Positions 17,151 to 24,982 of a DNA stretch of 64,000 bases are shown in pieces. Numbering within the stretch: position 1 is the stretch's first letter; the number at the start of each line of letters is the position of its first letter. The stretch is from Streptomyces sp. TLI_146 (GTDB lineage: Bacteria; Actinomycetota; Actinomycetes; Streptomycetales; Streptomycetaceae). The notes under the pieces were generated by a model. It was given only the letters and a program-made list of their open reading frames with translations, made no database searches and was not told the DNA's origin. The stretch covers positions 7,688,001 through 7,752,000 of the forward strand of contig NZ_PJMX01000001.1 of the NCBI RefSeq assembly GCF_002846415.1, in the 5' to 3' direction. The position numbers were made by a program, and so were the translations under genes.

Positions 17151-18161
17151 TCAGCCCACCAGCTCCGGGTGGTGCAGCCGGGCCACCTGCGGATGGGCCC
17201 GCAGCCACCCCTTCAGCTCATTGCGGCCGTACTCGGCGTGCAGCGGGTTGTCCGCGCTGTGCGCCACGCCCGGCGCGTGCGCCAGGTAGTCGCCGGGGAC
17301 CGTGTCGACACGGGCGTCCAGACGCGGGTTGTAGAAGAACGGCACCGAGTACCGCTCCACCGCTCCGGGCGGCGAGACCACCCGGTGGTCGGTCGCGGAG
17401 AGGTAGCCCTGCGTCGCGATCTCCAGGAGCTCGCCGAGGTTGACGACGAAGGCGCCGGGCAGCGGCGGCACGTCCACGAAGCCGTCCCCGAGCCGGACTT
17501 GGAGCCCGCCCACGGAGTCCTGGAGCAGCAGCGTGAGGAACCCGTAGTCCTTGTGGGCGCCGACGCCCTGGCCGTCGCCCTCCGGCGCGCTGCCGGGGTA
17601 GCGGATCAGCTTGGTGTGCAGATGCGGGCGCTCGGCGAAGGCGGCGTCGAAGAAGTCGGCCGGGGCGCCGATCGAGGCGAGCAGCTCCTGGAGCAGCCGG
17701 TGCGCGACGGCCGCGAGCCGGTCCTGCCAGTCCAGCACGACGGTGCGCAGCTCGGGCAGCGCGTCGGGCCACTGGTTCGGCCCCTCCAGCCAGCGGTACG
17801 CCGGGTCGCCCGGCCCCACCTCGGGCGCGGGCCGCTCGGCCCCGACGTCCAGCTGGTCGCGCCAGTCCGAACGCCCGCCCGTCAGCTCGTGGCCGATGCG
17901 CGTGTAGCCACGGAAGTGGGGCGAGCGCAGATTGCTCAGGGCGAGCCGTTCGGCCTCGGGCAGTGCGAAGAACTCCCTGGTCAGCCGCAATATACGGGCG
18001 ACCTCGGCGTCCTCGATGCCATGCCCGGTGAGATGGAAGAACCCGGTGTCGCGAGCCGCTCGGTGCAGCCCCTCGCGGAAGGCGTCACGCGTGGCCGGGT
18101 CGTCGGCCTGCGAGAGGTCGACCACGGGGAGTGAGGTGGAAAGCAGGGTGGTGCTGGACAT
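17151..18161 (-). CDS. Isopenicillin-N-synthase-like Fe(II)/2-oxoglutarate-dependent dioxygenase
   Basis: 336 residues, the full length of the family. The double-stranded beta-helix carries the iron ligands His203 and Asp205 (GAHKDYGFLTLLLQDSVGG) and His259 (SATDHRVVSP), and the RYSVPFF motif whose Arg and Ser bind 2-oxoglutarate in most members. The N-terminal DIOX_N part starts LPVVDLSQADDPATRDAF and contains TGFFHLTGHGI. Cytosolic oxidase; the substrate is unknown, and no antibiotic cluster surrounds it. The ATG at 18161 is chosen because homology begins there. The upstream 270 bases hold a Cys-containing leader peptide and alternative hairpins, suggesting control by amino acid or sulfur supply. 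Confidence 0.9.
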   Translation of the reverse strand: MSSTTLLSTSLPVVDLSQADDPATRDAFREGLHRAARDTGFFHLTGHGIEDAEVARILRLTREFFALPEAERLALSNLRSPHFRGYTRIGHELTGGRSDWRDQLDVGAERPAPEVGPGDPAYRWLEGPNQWPDALPELRTVVLDWQDRLAAVAHRLLQELLASIGAPADFFDAAFAERPHLHTKLIRYPGSAPEGDGQGVGAHKDYGFLTLLLQDSVGGLQVRLGDGFVDVPPLPGAFVVNLGELLEIATQGYLSATDHRVVSPPGAVERYSVPFFYNPRLDARVDTVPGDYLAHAPGVAHSADNPLHAEYGRNELKGWLRAHPQVARLHHPELVG

Positions 18162-18176
18162 GAGCGGGTTCCGTTT

Positions 18177-18281
18177 CCGTTCCGGGATGTACGGAGGTCC
18201 TGTTCCCGGGGTTGGCGGGAGGGACGGCCGGAACGGATCGGCGTATGGGTACGCCGGAACCGGAGGGACCGCGACAGGACC
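18177..18281 (-). promoter_or_regulatory. Attenuator-like alternative RNA helices before the dioxygenase
   Basis: Two inverted repeats interlock: CCGTTCCGG (18177-18185) with CCGGAACGG (18228-18236), and GGTCCTGT (18196-18203) with ACAGGACC (18274-18281). Because one arm of each lies inside the other, both helices cannot form together in a simple fold. The arm nearest the gene ends 16 bases before the start codon, so the first helix may hide the ribosome site. The leader peptide stop is 72 bases upstream of the set. Confidence 0.5.
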
Positions 18282-18352
18282 GTTGGCAGAAGGGCGAGGG
18301 CCGGGGCGGGCGGAAAGCCGGGCCGGGGCCGTGGCCGCGAAGGCCGCGAGGG

Positions 18353-18427
18353 TCAGTCCTGCGGGCGACAGCTCATGCTGGTGACGCGCACGTAGTCCAC
18401 GTGTCGTCGCATCACCAGAAGAGTCAT
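18353..18427 (-). CDS. 24-residue Cys-containing leader peptide
   Basis: ATG at 18427, TGA at 18355-18353, 24 codons. The product contains MRRHVDYVRV and ends SMSCRPQD. Streptomyces genomes carry many annotated putative leader peptides with the pattern RRHVDLxR...C-R in front of sulfur and cysteine genes; this one matches that pattern, including a single Cys codon four codons before the stop. It lies about 190 bases upstream of the dioxygenase on the same strand. I infer that ribosome stalling at the Cys codon adjusts the downstream helices. The ribosome site is weak (GGGGGCG at distance), which leaves doubt. Confidence 0.6.
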   Translation of the reverse strand: MTLLVMRRHVDYVRVTSMSCRPQD

Positions 18428-18562
18428 GCCATGAGGGTACGCCCCCGGCGCCCGCTCGCGGAGGAGACCTTCCCCACACCTCTGCTTCACGCCCGGTTCA
18501 GGTACCGGACGCATTGATCCCCCGGGAACGGACCCGGGTGCCCCGGACGCGCGGTCGCCCGG

Positions 18563-18937
18563 CTAGCGGACCATCCCCTGCTTCCTCGCCTGGCGTCCCG
18601 CCGCGCCGTCGCGGCAGCCCTCCACCCAAAGGCCGGGGTTGTAGCCCGCCTTCACCCCGCCCCGCCCGGCCGACCGCCACCGCTCGCAGCCGCCCTTGAG
18701 CAGCATGCGGGCCTCGGCGCCCGTCCGGTCGTAGTGGCGCGCGCGGGAACCCGCGATGAACCCCGACTCGTACGCGATGTCATCGGCCCACGGTGGCCGG
18801 TCGTTGTACTCCCGGATGAGGTACGAAGCCGCTGTCAGCAGCAGGGTGACGGCGGCGGCGATCGCGCCGACCCTCTTCAGCCGCGCGCGGGCCGGGGTGC
18901 GGTGCGCGCCGATGTCGTGATGCCCCAACAAGACCAT
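18563..18937 (-). CDS. Small membrane-anchored protein of unknown function
   Basis: 124 residues: a short basic N-terminus, one transmembrane helix (VGAIAAAVTLLLTAASYLI, about residues 23-41) and an outside domain with two Cys and aromatic residues (YESGFIAGSRARHYDRTGAE, GGCERW, GYNPGLWVEGCRDG). The two Cys could form a disulfide. No family recognised. The ATG at 18937 has a poor ribosome site, so the start is uncertain. It precedes the dioxygenase leader on the same strand, about 135 bases away, but I see no functional link. Confidence 0.6.
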   Translation of the reverse strand: MVLLGHHDIGAHRTPARARLKRVGAIAAAVTLLLTAASYLIREYNDRPPWADDIAYESGFIAGSRARHYDRTGAEARMLLKGGCERWRSAGRGGVKAGYNPGLWVEGCRDGAAGRQARKQGMVR

Positions 18938-19128
18938 GACCGCACCATGTCAGCCGGGACCTTTCCCGGATGTTTCGGCGAAGGCCACCGGCGGGATTCC
19001 GGGGGCGGGCCCGCTGATCCGATCGGGGCAACCCCCAGCCTGCCTACCGCGCCCGGCGTCCCCGGTTGGCGAGAGTCGTACGCGATCAGCCGCACACGCC
19101 GGCCCCCCCACCAGCCAAGGGACTCCCT

Positions 19129-19323
19129 ATGCTCCGTCGCCTCGCCGTCGTCCTCGTCAGCCTCTCCGCCGCGGCCTGCCTCACCGCCGGAACGGCGGCG
19201 GCCGCCGCCCCCTCCGACGAACCCCGGGAGCTGACGCCCCGTGAGCAGGCGGGCCTCGCGTTCGCGGGCCAGGTGCTCGGCAGCTTCCTCGGTGGTTCGC
19301 CGCTGCGCGGCGCGGGCCTCTGA
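19129..19323 (+). CDS. Small exported peptide of unknown function
   Basis: 64 residues. A typical signal peptide (LRRLAVVLVSLSAAACLTAG, cleavage near AAAAA) leaves a mature peptide of about 35 residues with an acidic start (PSDEPRELTPREQ) and a hydrophobic Gly-rich end (AGQVLGSFLGGSPLRGAGL). The ATG follows AAGGGA by six bases. It is bounded by a 15-bp perfect terminator. The amphipathic tail could interact with membranes, but nothing more can be said. A small gene of this kind is easily missed; codon usage and the good ribosome site support it. Confidence 0.65.
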   Translation: MLRRLAVVLVSLSAAACLTAGTAAAAAPSDEPRELTPREQAGLAFAGQVLGSFLGGSPLRGAGL

Positions 19324-19332
19324 CAGCGCGAG

Positions 19333-19367
19333 GCGGGCGCCCACCCCTCCAAGGGGTGGGCGCCCGC
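19333..19367. terminator. Strong bidirectional terminator
   Basis: A 15-bp perfect stem: GCGGGCGCCCACCCC (19333-19347) with its complement at 19353-19367 around a 5-base loop. TGACAG (19321-19326) and CTGTCA (19367-19372) can extend it. It separates the small exported peptide gene from the converging metalloprotease. Confidence 0.87.
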
Positions 19368-19389
19368 TGTCACGCGTTCCGCAGCCGGA

Positions 19390-21024
19390 TCAGCTCACGC
19401 TGACCGCGGCCCAGGCCGCGTCGACCGCCTTGTACTCGGCGCTGCTCGCGCCGTAGAGCGCGCTCGCCGCGCTGAGCGTGGCGGTGCGGGCGCCCTTGTA
19501 GTCGGTCGTCGACGTCATGTACGTGGTGAGCGCCTTGTACCAGATCTGGACGGCCTTGTCGCGGCCGATGCCGGTGACCGTGGAGCCGTTCGCCGTGGGG
19601 GAGTTGTAGCTGACGCCGTTGATGGTCTTGGCGCCGCTGCCCTCCGAGAGCAGGTAGAAGAAGTGGTTGGCCGGGCCCGACGAGTAGTGCACGTCGAGGT
19701 TGCCGAGGCCGGAGTACCAGCTGTCCTTGGAGCCGCCGTCCTTGCTCGGCTTGTCCATGTACCGCAGCGGCGTGCCGTCGCCGTTGATGTTGATCTTCTC
19801 GCCGATGAGGTAGTCGCCGACGTCGGTGGAGTTGTTGGCGTAGAACTCCACCGAGGTGCCGAAGATGTCCGAGGTCGCCTCGTTGAGGCCGCCGGACTCA
19901 CCGCTGTAGTTCAGGTTGGCGGTGGCCGCCGTCAGACCGTGCGACATCTCGTGCCCGGCCACGTCCAGCGAGGTCAGCGGGGCGGCGTTGCCGGACCCGT
20001 CGCCGTACGTCATGCAGAAGCAGCCGTCGTCCCAGAACGCGTTGACGTAGTTCTTGCCGTAGTGCACCCGGCTGTAGGACGCCACGCCGTCGTTCTTGAT
20101 GCCGTTGCGGCCCAGCACGTTCTTGTAGAAGTCCCAGGTGACCCCCGCGCCGTAGTGCGCGTCGACGGCCGCGGTCTGGGTGTTGGAGGCCAGCCCGTTG
20201 CCCCACACGTCGTCCGCGTCGGTCAGGAGGGTGCCCTTGCCCGCGGTCTTGTGGGCCAGGTCGTACGTCTTGTGGGCGCCCCGGGCGGAGTCGTTGAGCT
20301 GGTAGGTCGACCCGGAGAGCGTGGTGCCGAGGGTCACCTTGCCGCTGTACTCGCTGTTGCCCGTACCGGTCTTGACGGCCTGCCACTCGGAGAGCTTCTT
20401 GCCGGTGTTGGCGTCCGTGACGACGTGCAGCTGGCTCGGCGTGCCGTCGTCCTGGAAGCCGCCGACGACCGTCTCGTAGGCGAGCACCGGGGTGCCGCTC
20501 GCGGCCCAGATCACCTTGCGGGGTGCCTGGTCGGCGGTGGGCTTCTGGGCGCCCGCTCCCTTGGCGGCGGTGAGCGCCTTCTGCTGGACGGTGGCCGCGC
20601 CGAGCGCGGGGGTCGTGGAGGCGACCTTGACGGCGGCTCTGGTCGCCCGGGTCACGCCCGCCGGCTTGCCCGCCTTGGTCTCGTGCACGACGAGGTCGCC
20701 GCCGAGGACGGGCAGTCCGGCGTAGGTGCGCTCGTAACGGGTGTGGACGGTGCCGTCGGCGTCCTTGATCACATCGCGGACGACCAGCTTCTCCTGGGCG
20801 CCGAGGCCCAGTTCACCGGCGGCCTTGGCGGTGGTGGCGTTCGCCTCGCGGATCAGCTCGGCCCGCTGGGAGGCGGAGAGGCGGAGCGGCTGCGCGGAAG
20901 GACCGTCGGCCGTGGGGGAGGCGCCGGCGGATCCGGTGGACAGGCCGGTGAGGCCTGCGGCGAGCAGCGCGGCAGCGGCGACGGAGCCGCCGACGCGCGT
21001 AGAACGCGATATACGAGAGGTCAC
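19390..21024 (-). CDS. Secreted M4 neutral zinc metalloprotease, complete
   Basis: 544 residues. A GTG at 21024 behind AAAGGGA opens a signal peptide (SRISRSTRVGGSVAAAALLA), then an FTP/PepSY propeptide (LPVLGGDLVVHETKAGKPAG is typical) and the catalytic domain from about residue 230. HEMSH at 19939-19953 gives His358, Glu359 and His362; GGLNEATSDIFG supplies the third zinc ligand. The C-terminal helical domain (SNPT-like SYNSPTANGSTVTGIGRDKA) is complete, and there is no added binding module. It is a paralogue of the protease at the left edge; both lie alone and leftward. Acts outside the cell on proteins after self-processing. Confidence 0.95.
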   Translation of the reverse strand: MTSRISRSTRVGGSVAAAALLAAGLTGLSTGSAGASPTADGPSAQPLRLSASQRAELIREANATTAKAAGELGLGAQEKLVVRDVIKDADGTVHTRYERTYAGLPVLGGDLVVHETKAGKPAGVTRATRAAVKVASTTPALGAATVQQKALTAAKGAGAQKPTADQAPRKVIWAASGTPVLAYETVVGGFQDDGTPSQLHVVTDANTGKKLSEWQAVKTGTGNSEYSGKVTLGTTLSGSTYQLNDSARGAHKTYDLAHKTAGKGTLLTDADDVWGNGLASNTQTAAVDAHYGAGVTWDFYKNVLGRNGIKNDGVASYSRVHYGKNYVNAFWDDGCFCMTYGDGSGNAAPLTSLDVAGHEMSHGLTAATANLNYSGESGGLNEATSDIFGTSVEFYANNSTDVGDYLIGEKININGDGTPLRYMDKPSKDGGSKDSWYSGLGNLDVHYSSGPANHFFYLLSEGSGAKTINGVSYNSPTANGSTVTGIGRDKAVQIWYKALTTYMTSTTDYKGARTATLSAASALYGASSAEYKAVDAAWAAVSVS

Positions 21025-21131
21025 GCGAGCGTCCCTTTCTGAGGGGGGAGGTGTGGGGGGTGCGGGTGCCACGTGCGACCACAGCGTTGCAGGTGAGACG
21101 CGTACATGTCAGGAAGGTGTCGACGGAATGA

Positions 21132-21186
21132 CCGGAAAGCATCTTCGGGGCGGTGGGTCGAGGCGGAAGGGGAAGGTGCTTTCCGG
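21132..21186. promoter_or_regulatory. Long inverted repeat upstream of the second M4 protease
   Basis: Arms of 15 bases, CCGGAAAGCATCTTC (21132-21146) and GAAGGTGCTTTCCGG (21172-21186), pair with one mismatch around 25 bases. They lie about 110-160 bases upstream of the protease start in the 360-base gap 21025-21384 that holds no gene. A regulator site or a transcript structure are both possible. ACATGTCAGG at 21104-21113 is nearer to the gene. Confidence 0.45.
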
Positions 21187-21346
21187 CCAAGGAATTTCAG
21201 GAGTGCCTGGTGGTCGGGCGTCAAGCTGTGAACCGGCTGTGACTTTCCGTGGTGGCTGGAAAGTGACCTTCGATGTGAAGGCGGGTGCGGCCGTGAGGGA
21301 GGGGCCTGGACGTGCGGCCGCGCGCGTGGCTACTGTCTTCTGCACC

Positions 21347-21364
21347 TACTCAAAAAATTGAGTA
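21347..21364 (+). promoter_or_regulatory. Palindromic operator candidate of the SnoaL-like gene
   Basis: TACTCAA-AAAA-TTGAGTA is a perfect 7-4-7 palindrome ending 20 bases before the start codon. Such A/T-rich palindromes in the initiation region are typical of MarR, HxlR or TetR sites; no regulator of its own is adjacent. Confidence 0.65.
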
Positions 21365-21384
21365 TGCAAGGGGAGAGGTGGCTG

Positions 21385-21783
21385 ATGGCGATGAGCGCCT
21401 TCCGCAAAGCCGTGGAGTCCGGCGACCACGCCGCGATCGAGGAACTGCTCGCGGAGAACGTGGTGTTCACCAGTCCGGTGGCGTTCAAGCCGTACCCGGG
21501 CAGGGCCATCACGGCCGCAATCCTGCGGGGTGTGGGCCGGGTCTTCACCGACTTCCGCTATGTACGGGAGATCGTCGGCGCCGACGGCCGTGACCAGGCG
21601 CTGGTCTTCACGGCCAAGGTCGGCGGACTGGAGGTCAACGGCTGCGACTTCCTCCACTTCGACGAGGACGGGCTCATCGACGACTTCACGGTGATGGTCC
21701 GTCCGCTGTCCGGCGCGAACGCCCTGGCCGAGGCCATGGGGGCCCAGTTCGACCGCATCCGCGCGGAGGTGGCGGCGGGCTGA
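21385..21783 (+). CDS. SnoaL-like / NTF2-fold protein
   Basis: 132 residues of the NTF2-like fold: AFRKAVESGDHAAIEELLAE, VVFTSPVAFKPYPGRAI, NGCDFLHFDEDGLIDDFTVM. Family members are small polyketide cyclases, isomerases or ligand-binding proteins of the cytoplasm; no catalytic residue can be assigned. The ATG at 21385 behind GGGGAGAGG is preferred to the TTG at 21358, which lies inside the palindrome. It is a single gene, bounded by a strong terminator shared with ohr. The palindrome overlapping its promoter suggests induction by a small molecule. Confidence 0.82.
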   Translation: MAMSAFRKAVESGDHAAIEELLAENVVFTSPVAFKPYPGRAITAAILRGVGRVFTDFRYVREIVGADGRDQALVFTAKVGGLEVNGCDFLHFDEDGLIDDFTVMVRPLSGANALAEAMGAQFDRIRAEVAAG

Positions 21784-21818
21784 GCGCCTGTCTTCGAACG
21801 CCCGCGCCGCGCACGACG

Positions 21819-21858
21819 AAGCCCGGGCCCACGAGGTGTCCCTCGTGGGCCCGGGCTT
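21819..21858. terminator. Very strong bidirectional terminator
   Basis: An 18-bp perfect stem (21819-21836 with 21841-21858; core GCCCGGGCCCACGAGG) and a 4-base loop, followed by TTTTTC on the plus strand. It separates the converging SnoaL-like and ohr genes. Confidence 0.93.
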
Positions 21859-21875
21859 TTTCGTCGCGGGAGCCG

Positions 21876-22286
<411 letters not shown>

Positions 22287-22342
22287 GGGATGCCTCTTCT
22301 TCCGTCCGGTGGTGAGCGGCGTCCGCTCTCCTCTGCGCTAAA

Positions 22343-22373
22343 GAGTTGCACACAACTAAATTGTGCGCAACTC
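22343..22373. promoter_or_regulatory. OhrR operator
   Basis: GAGTTGCACACAA (22343-22355) and TTGTGCGCAACTC (22361-22373) are 13-base arms with one mismatch around CTAAA, placed in the ohr-ohrR divergent promoter region. The sequence resembles known actinomycete OhrR sites with TTGTGCGCAA half-sites. Confidence 0.85.
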
Positions 22374-22402
22374 AATGACGGGCGACAAGCTACCCTGGTG
22401 TC

Positions 22403-22888
22403 ATGAGCTCCTCGTCGACCCCCGCCGCCGCGTCGCACCCGCCCCTGGCGTCCGACGTGGATCTGCTCCGCCTGGACCACCAGGTCTGCTTCTCCCTGCA
22501 CGCCGCGTCGCGCGCCTTCGGCGGCGTCTACCGGGACGCGCTCAAGGACCTGGGCCTGACCTATCCGCAGTACCTGGTGATGCTGGTGCTGTGGGAGCAC
22601 GGCCCGCAGCCCGTCAAGGTGATCGGCGAGCGGCTGCGGCTCGACTCGGGCACGCTCTCGCCTCTCCTGAAGCGGCTGGAGACGGCGGGTCTGGTGACCC
22701 GTGAGCGCAGCGCCGAGGACGAGCGCTCGGTGACGGTCCGGCTCACCGAAGAAGGCTCCGACCTGCGGGAGCGTGCGCTGCCCGTACCCCTGAAGATCCT
22801 TTCGGCCACGGGTCTGTCGGTGACGGAGGTCCTGGCGCTCCAGCAGCTCCTGGGGCGGATCACCAACGCCCTGGACCAGGCGCACTGA
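22403..22888 (+). CDS. ohrR: OhrR, peroxide-sensing MarR-family repressor
   Basis: 161 residues. The motif LDHQVCFSLHAASRAFGGVY carries the reactive Cys29 of OhrR, and YPQYLVMLVLWE, LRLDSGTLSPLLKRLE and the wing RSAEDERSVTVRLTEEG are family-typical. Oxidation of the Cys by organic hydroperoxide releases DNA and derepresses ohr. No second C-terminal Cys is seen, so it is of the one-Cys type that relies on a low-molecular thiol such as mycothiol (inference). Divergent from ohr with a clear operator between. Confidence 0.94.
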   Translation: MSSSSTPAAASHPPLASDVDLLRLDHQVCFSLHAASRAFGGVYRDALKDLGLTYPQYLVMLVLWEHGPQPVKVIGERLRLDSGTLSPLLKRLETAGLVTRERSAEDERSVTVRLTEEGSDLRERALPVPLKILSATGLSVTEVLALQQLLGRITNALDQAH

Positions 22889-22893
22889 AAGAG

Positions 22894-22924
22894 CCGGGCC
22901 GCGCCCCGGCGGGGAGCGGCCCGG
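22894..22924. terminator. Terminator between ohrR and the sugar-binding lipoprotein
   Basis: CCGGGCCGC (22894-22902) pairs with GCGGCCCGG (22916-22924) over 13 bases. It lies between the converging stop codons at 22888 and 22934. Confidence 0.7.
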
Positions 22925-22933
22925 GCGCCGCGG

Positions 22934-24046
22934 CTACTTCAGGCCCATCTCGGCGCAGGCGTCCTTGACGTTGGGCGTGCAGATCTCGGAGGTCGCGTAG
23001 ACGCCGTCGCGGATGACCGTCTCCTTGATGTTGGCCTTGGTGAGGGCCACGACCGGGATGATCATCGAGGGGATGGCCTTCTTCGTGGGGGAGTCGACCG
23101 TGGTCTTGGTGATGATGGTCAGCGGCTGCCCCTTGGCCAGCGCCACGGCCATCTGCGCGGCGACGGGGCCCTCTTGGACGTAGGGCTTGTAGACGCTCAT
23201 GAACTGCTCGCCCATGACGATGCGCTGCACACCGGCGAGTTCGGCGTCCTGGCCGGTGACCGGGGGGATCTTGGGCAGGCCGGCGGCCTTGAGGGCGGTG
23301 ATGATGCCGCCGGCCATGCCGTCGTTGGCGGAGTAGACGCCGACGATCTTGTCCTTGCCCAGGGCCGAGATCGCGCCTTCCATGTTGGCGTTGGCGTTCT
23401 CCGGCTTCCACTCCTTGGTGTCGTACTCCTTGCCGATGGTCACCTTGCCGTCGAGCTCGGCGTGCGCGCCCTTCTTGAACAGCGCGGCGTTCGGGTCGGT
23501 GATCGCACCGTTCATCATCACGATCTGGCCGTCCTTGGCCTTCGTGCCCAGCGCGTCGACCAGGGCCTTGCCCTGCACATGGCCGACCTGCTCGTTGTCG
23601 AACGAGGTGTACGCGTCGATCGGACCCTCGGCCAGACGGTCGAAGGCGACGACCGGGATGCCCCGGTCCTTGGCCTTCTTGACCGCGCCCGCGATCGCCT
23701 TCGAGTCCACCGCGTCGACGATCAGCGCGTCGACCTTGTTGGTGATCATCGTGTCGACCTGCTGGGCCTGGACCGTGGCGTCCTGCTTGGCGTTGGCGTA
23801 GATCACCTGACCCTTGCCCGCCGTGAGCTCCTTGACCATCTTCTCGATGAGCGGCTTGTCGAACTTCTCGTAACGCGCGGTCTGGTTCTCCGGGAGCAGC
23901 AGACCGATCTTGAGTGCGCCGCCCTTCCTCGCCCCCGAGACCTTGCCGGTGTCCCCGGACTCCTTGGCGCTTCCGCAGGCGGCGAGAGAGACGGCCATCG
24001 CGGTGGCGGTCACGGACACGGCGGCACGACGCATACGGGTGTTCAT
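22934..24046 (-). CDS. Orphan sugar ABC transporter substrate-binding lipoprotein, XylF-like
   Basis: 370 residues. A lipoprotein signal with lipobox LAAC (Cys24) anchors it outside the membrane. The two-lobe fold of the xylose/ribose group is shown by KIGLLLPENQTARYEKFDKP, QVDTMITNKVDALIVDAVDS, GVYSANDGMAGGIITALKAAG and PPVTGQDAELAGVQRIVMGE. The ATG follows AGGGAGGT by six bases. No ATPase or permease gene is adjacent, so it must share a transporter encoded elsewhere or act as a receptor. Its promoter region (24047-24268) is AT-rich around 24150-24200. Confidence 0.92.
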   Translation of the reverse strand: MNTRMRRAAVSVTATAMAVSLAACGSAKESGDTGKVSGARKGGALKIGLLLPENQTARYEKFDKPLIEKMVKELTAGKGQVIYANAKQDATVQAQQVDTMITNKVDALIVDAVDSKAIAGAVKKAKDRGIPVVAFDRLAEGPIDAYTSFDNEQVGHVQGKALVDALGTKAKDGQIVMMNGAITDPNAALFKKGAHAELDGKVTIGKEYDTKEWKPENANANMEGAISALGKDKIVGVYSANDGMAGGIITALKAAGLPKIPPVTGQDAELAGVQRIVMGEQFMSVYKPYVQEGPVAAQMAVALAKGQPLTIITKTTVDSPTKKAIPSMIIPVVALTKANIKETVIRDGVYATSEICTPNVKDACAEMGLK

Positions 24047-24155
24047 CGAGAGACCTCCCTGACATGGCCACGTCCTCGCGGCCGAGGTGGCTGGAAGTCA
24101 ACTGGGAGGTGCAGGAGGCGTCAAGGAGTTGAGGGTGACCGAGACCGCAATGAGT

Positions 24156-24202
24156 CTTTCCGTTGATTAGTCGAACAGGCAACAACTCTGAGCTGCGGAA
24201 AG
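24156..24202 (-). promoter_or_regulatory. Possible operator region of the sugar-binding lipoprotein
   Basis: CTTTCCG (24156-24162) and CGGAAAG (24196-24202) form a widely spaced inverted repeat in an unusually AT-rich segment 110-155 bases upstream of the lipoprotein start. This is likely the promoter region; the exact boxes cannot be fixed by eye. Confidence 0.3.
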
Positions 24203-24250
24203 GTGGTTGGACCGGCCGCGCGGACGCGGCGCCTCCGGCACCCGCGGCCC

Positions 24251-24276
24251 GCCCTTCACGCGAGCCCTTCACGCGA
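24251..24276. repeat. 13-bp tandem duplication across the TetR stop codon
   Basis: GCCCTTCACGCGA is present twice in tandem, at 24251-24263 and 24264-24276. The right copy contains the last codons and the TGA of the leftward TetR gene (24271-24269); the left copy repeats the stop in the same relative position. Confidence 0.9.
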
Positions 24277-24982
24277 GCCGGAACGCGTCCGCCAGAGCGT
24301 CGGCCTGAGCCATGAGCAGCGTCCGGGTCCGGTGGCCGATCCCGCCGTACTGGCCCGACACCGCGAGGCTCACCGTGCCGTGCAGCTGCGACCAGGCGAG
24401 CACCGCGCCCGCCAGCGCCGTCCCGGCCGCGGTGTCGCGCGCGGGGCGCCCGGTGTGCTCCCAGACCCACGCGGCCAGCGAGACGTCCTCCCGTACCCAC
24501 TGGGCCATCTCCTCGACCACCGGGCGGAACGCCTCAGGGGGATCCCCGGCGGCGAAGACCGCGAGGAAGGGGCCGAGCGCGGCCCGTGCGCGCTCCAGGG
24601 TGTCCGGCGGCGCGGCATAGCCCGGCACCGGGTTCCCCTGGATCAGCAGATAGCGGTGCGGCTGCGCGGTGGCCCAGTCCAGGAAGGCGTCGGCCAGCGC
24701 GTGCAGCGCGGTACGGGCGTCGGTGGCGCCGCTGCCCCCGGCGTGCGCGACGGCGTGCGCCAGATCGTCGTAGGCGTCGCGCATCAGATCGCCGAGCAGC
24801 TCGTCGCGGCTGGCGAAGTAGCGGTAGAGCGCGGGTCCGGAGAGCCCCATGTCCTTGGCGATCCGGGTCAGCGCCACAGCCTGGGCGCCTCCCTCGGCGA
24901 GCTGTTCCAGCGCCGCCGCCTTGATGTCGGCGCGGGTCTGCTCCCGGTAGCGGGCCCGGGGACTCTTCACGTCGGCGGTCAT
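24269..24982 (-). CDS. TetR-family regulator divergent from an efflux pump
   Basis: 237 residues. The N-terminal helix-turn-helix reads ADIKAAALEQLAEGGAQAVA, LTRIAKDMGLSGPALYRYFA, SRDELLGDLMRDAYDD, typical TetR; the C-terminal part is the WHG-type ligand domain (RYLLIQGNPVPGYAAPPDTL, LAWSQLHGTVSLAVSGQY). The ATG at 24982 follows AGGAGG by five bases. Divergent from the MFS gene at 25220 with a 17-base near-palindrome between, so it likely represses that pump and responds to its substrate. Its stop lies in a short tandem duplication. Confidence 0.9.
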   Translation of the reverse strand: MTADVKSPRARYREQTRADIKAAALEQLAEGGAQAVALTRIAKDMGLSGPALYRYFASRDELLGDLMRDAYDDLAHAVAHAGGSGATDARTALHALADAFLDWATAQPHRYLLIQGNPVPGYAAPPDTLERARAALGPFLAVFAAGDPPEAFRPVVEEMAQWVREDVSLAAWVWEHTGRPARDTAAGTALAGAVLAWSQLHGTVSLAVSGQYGGIGHRTRTLLMAQADALADAFRLA

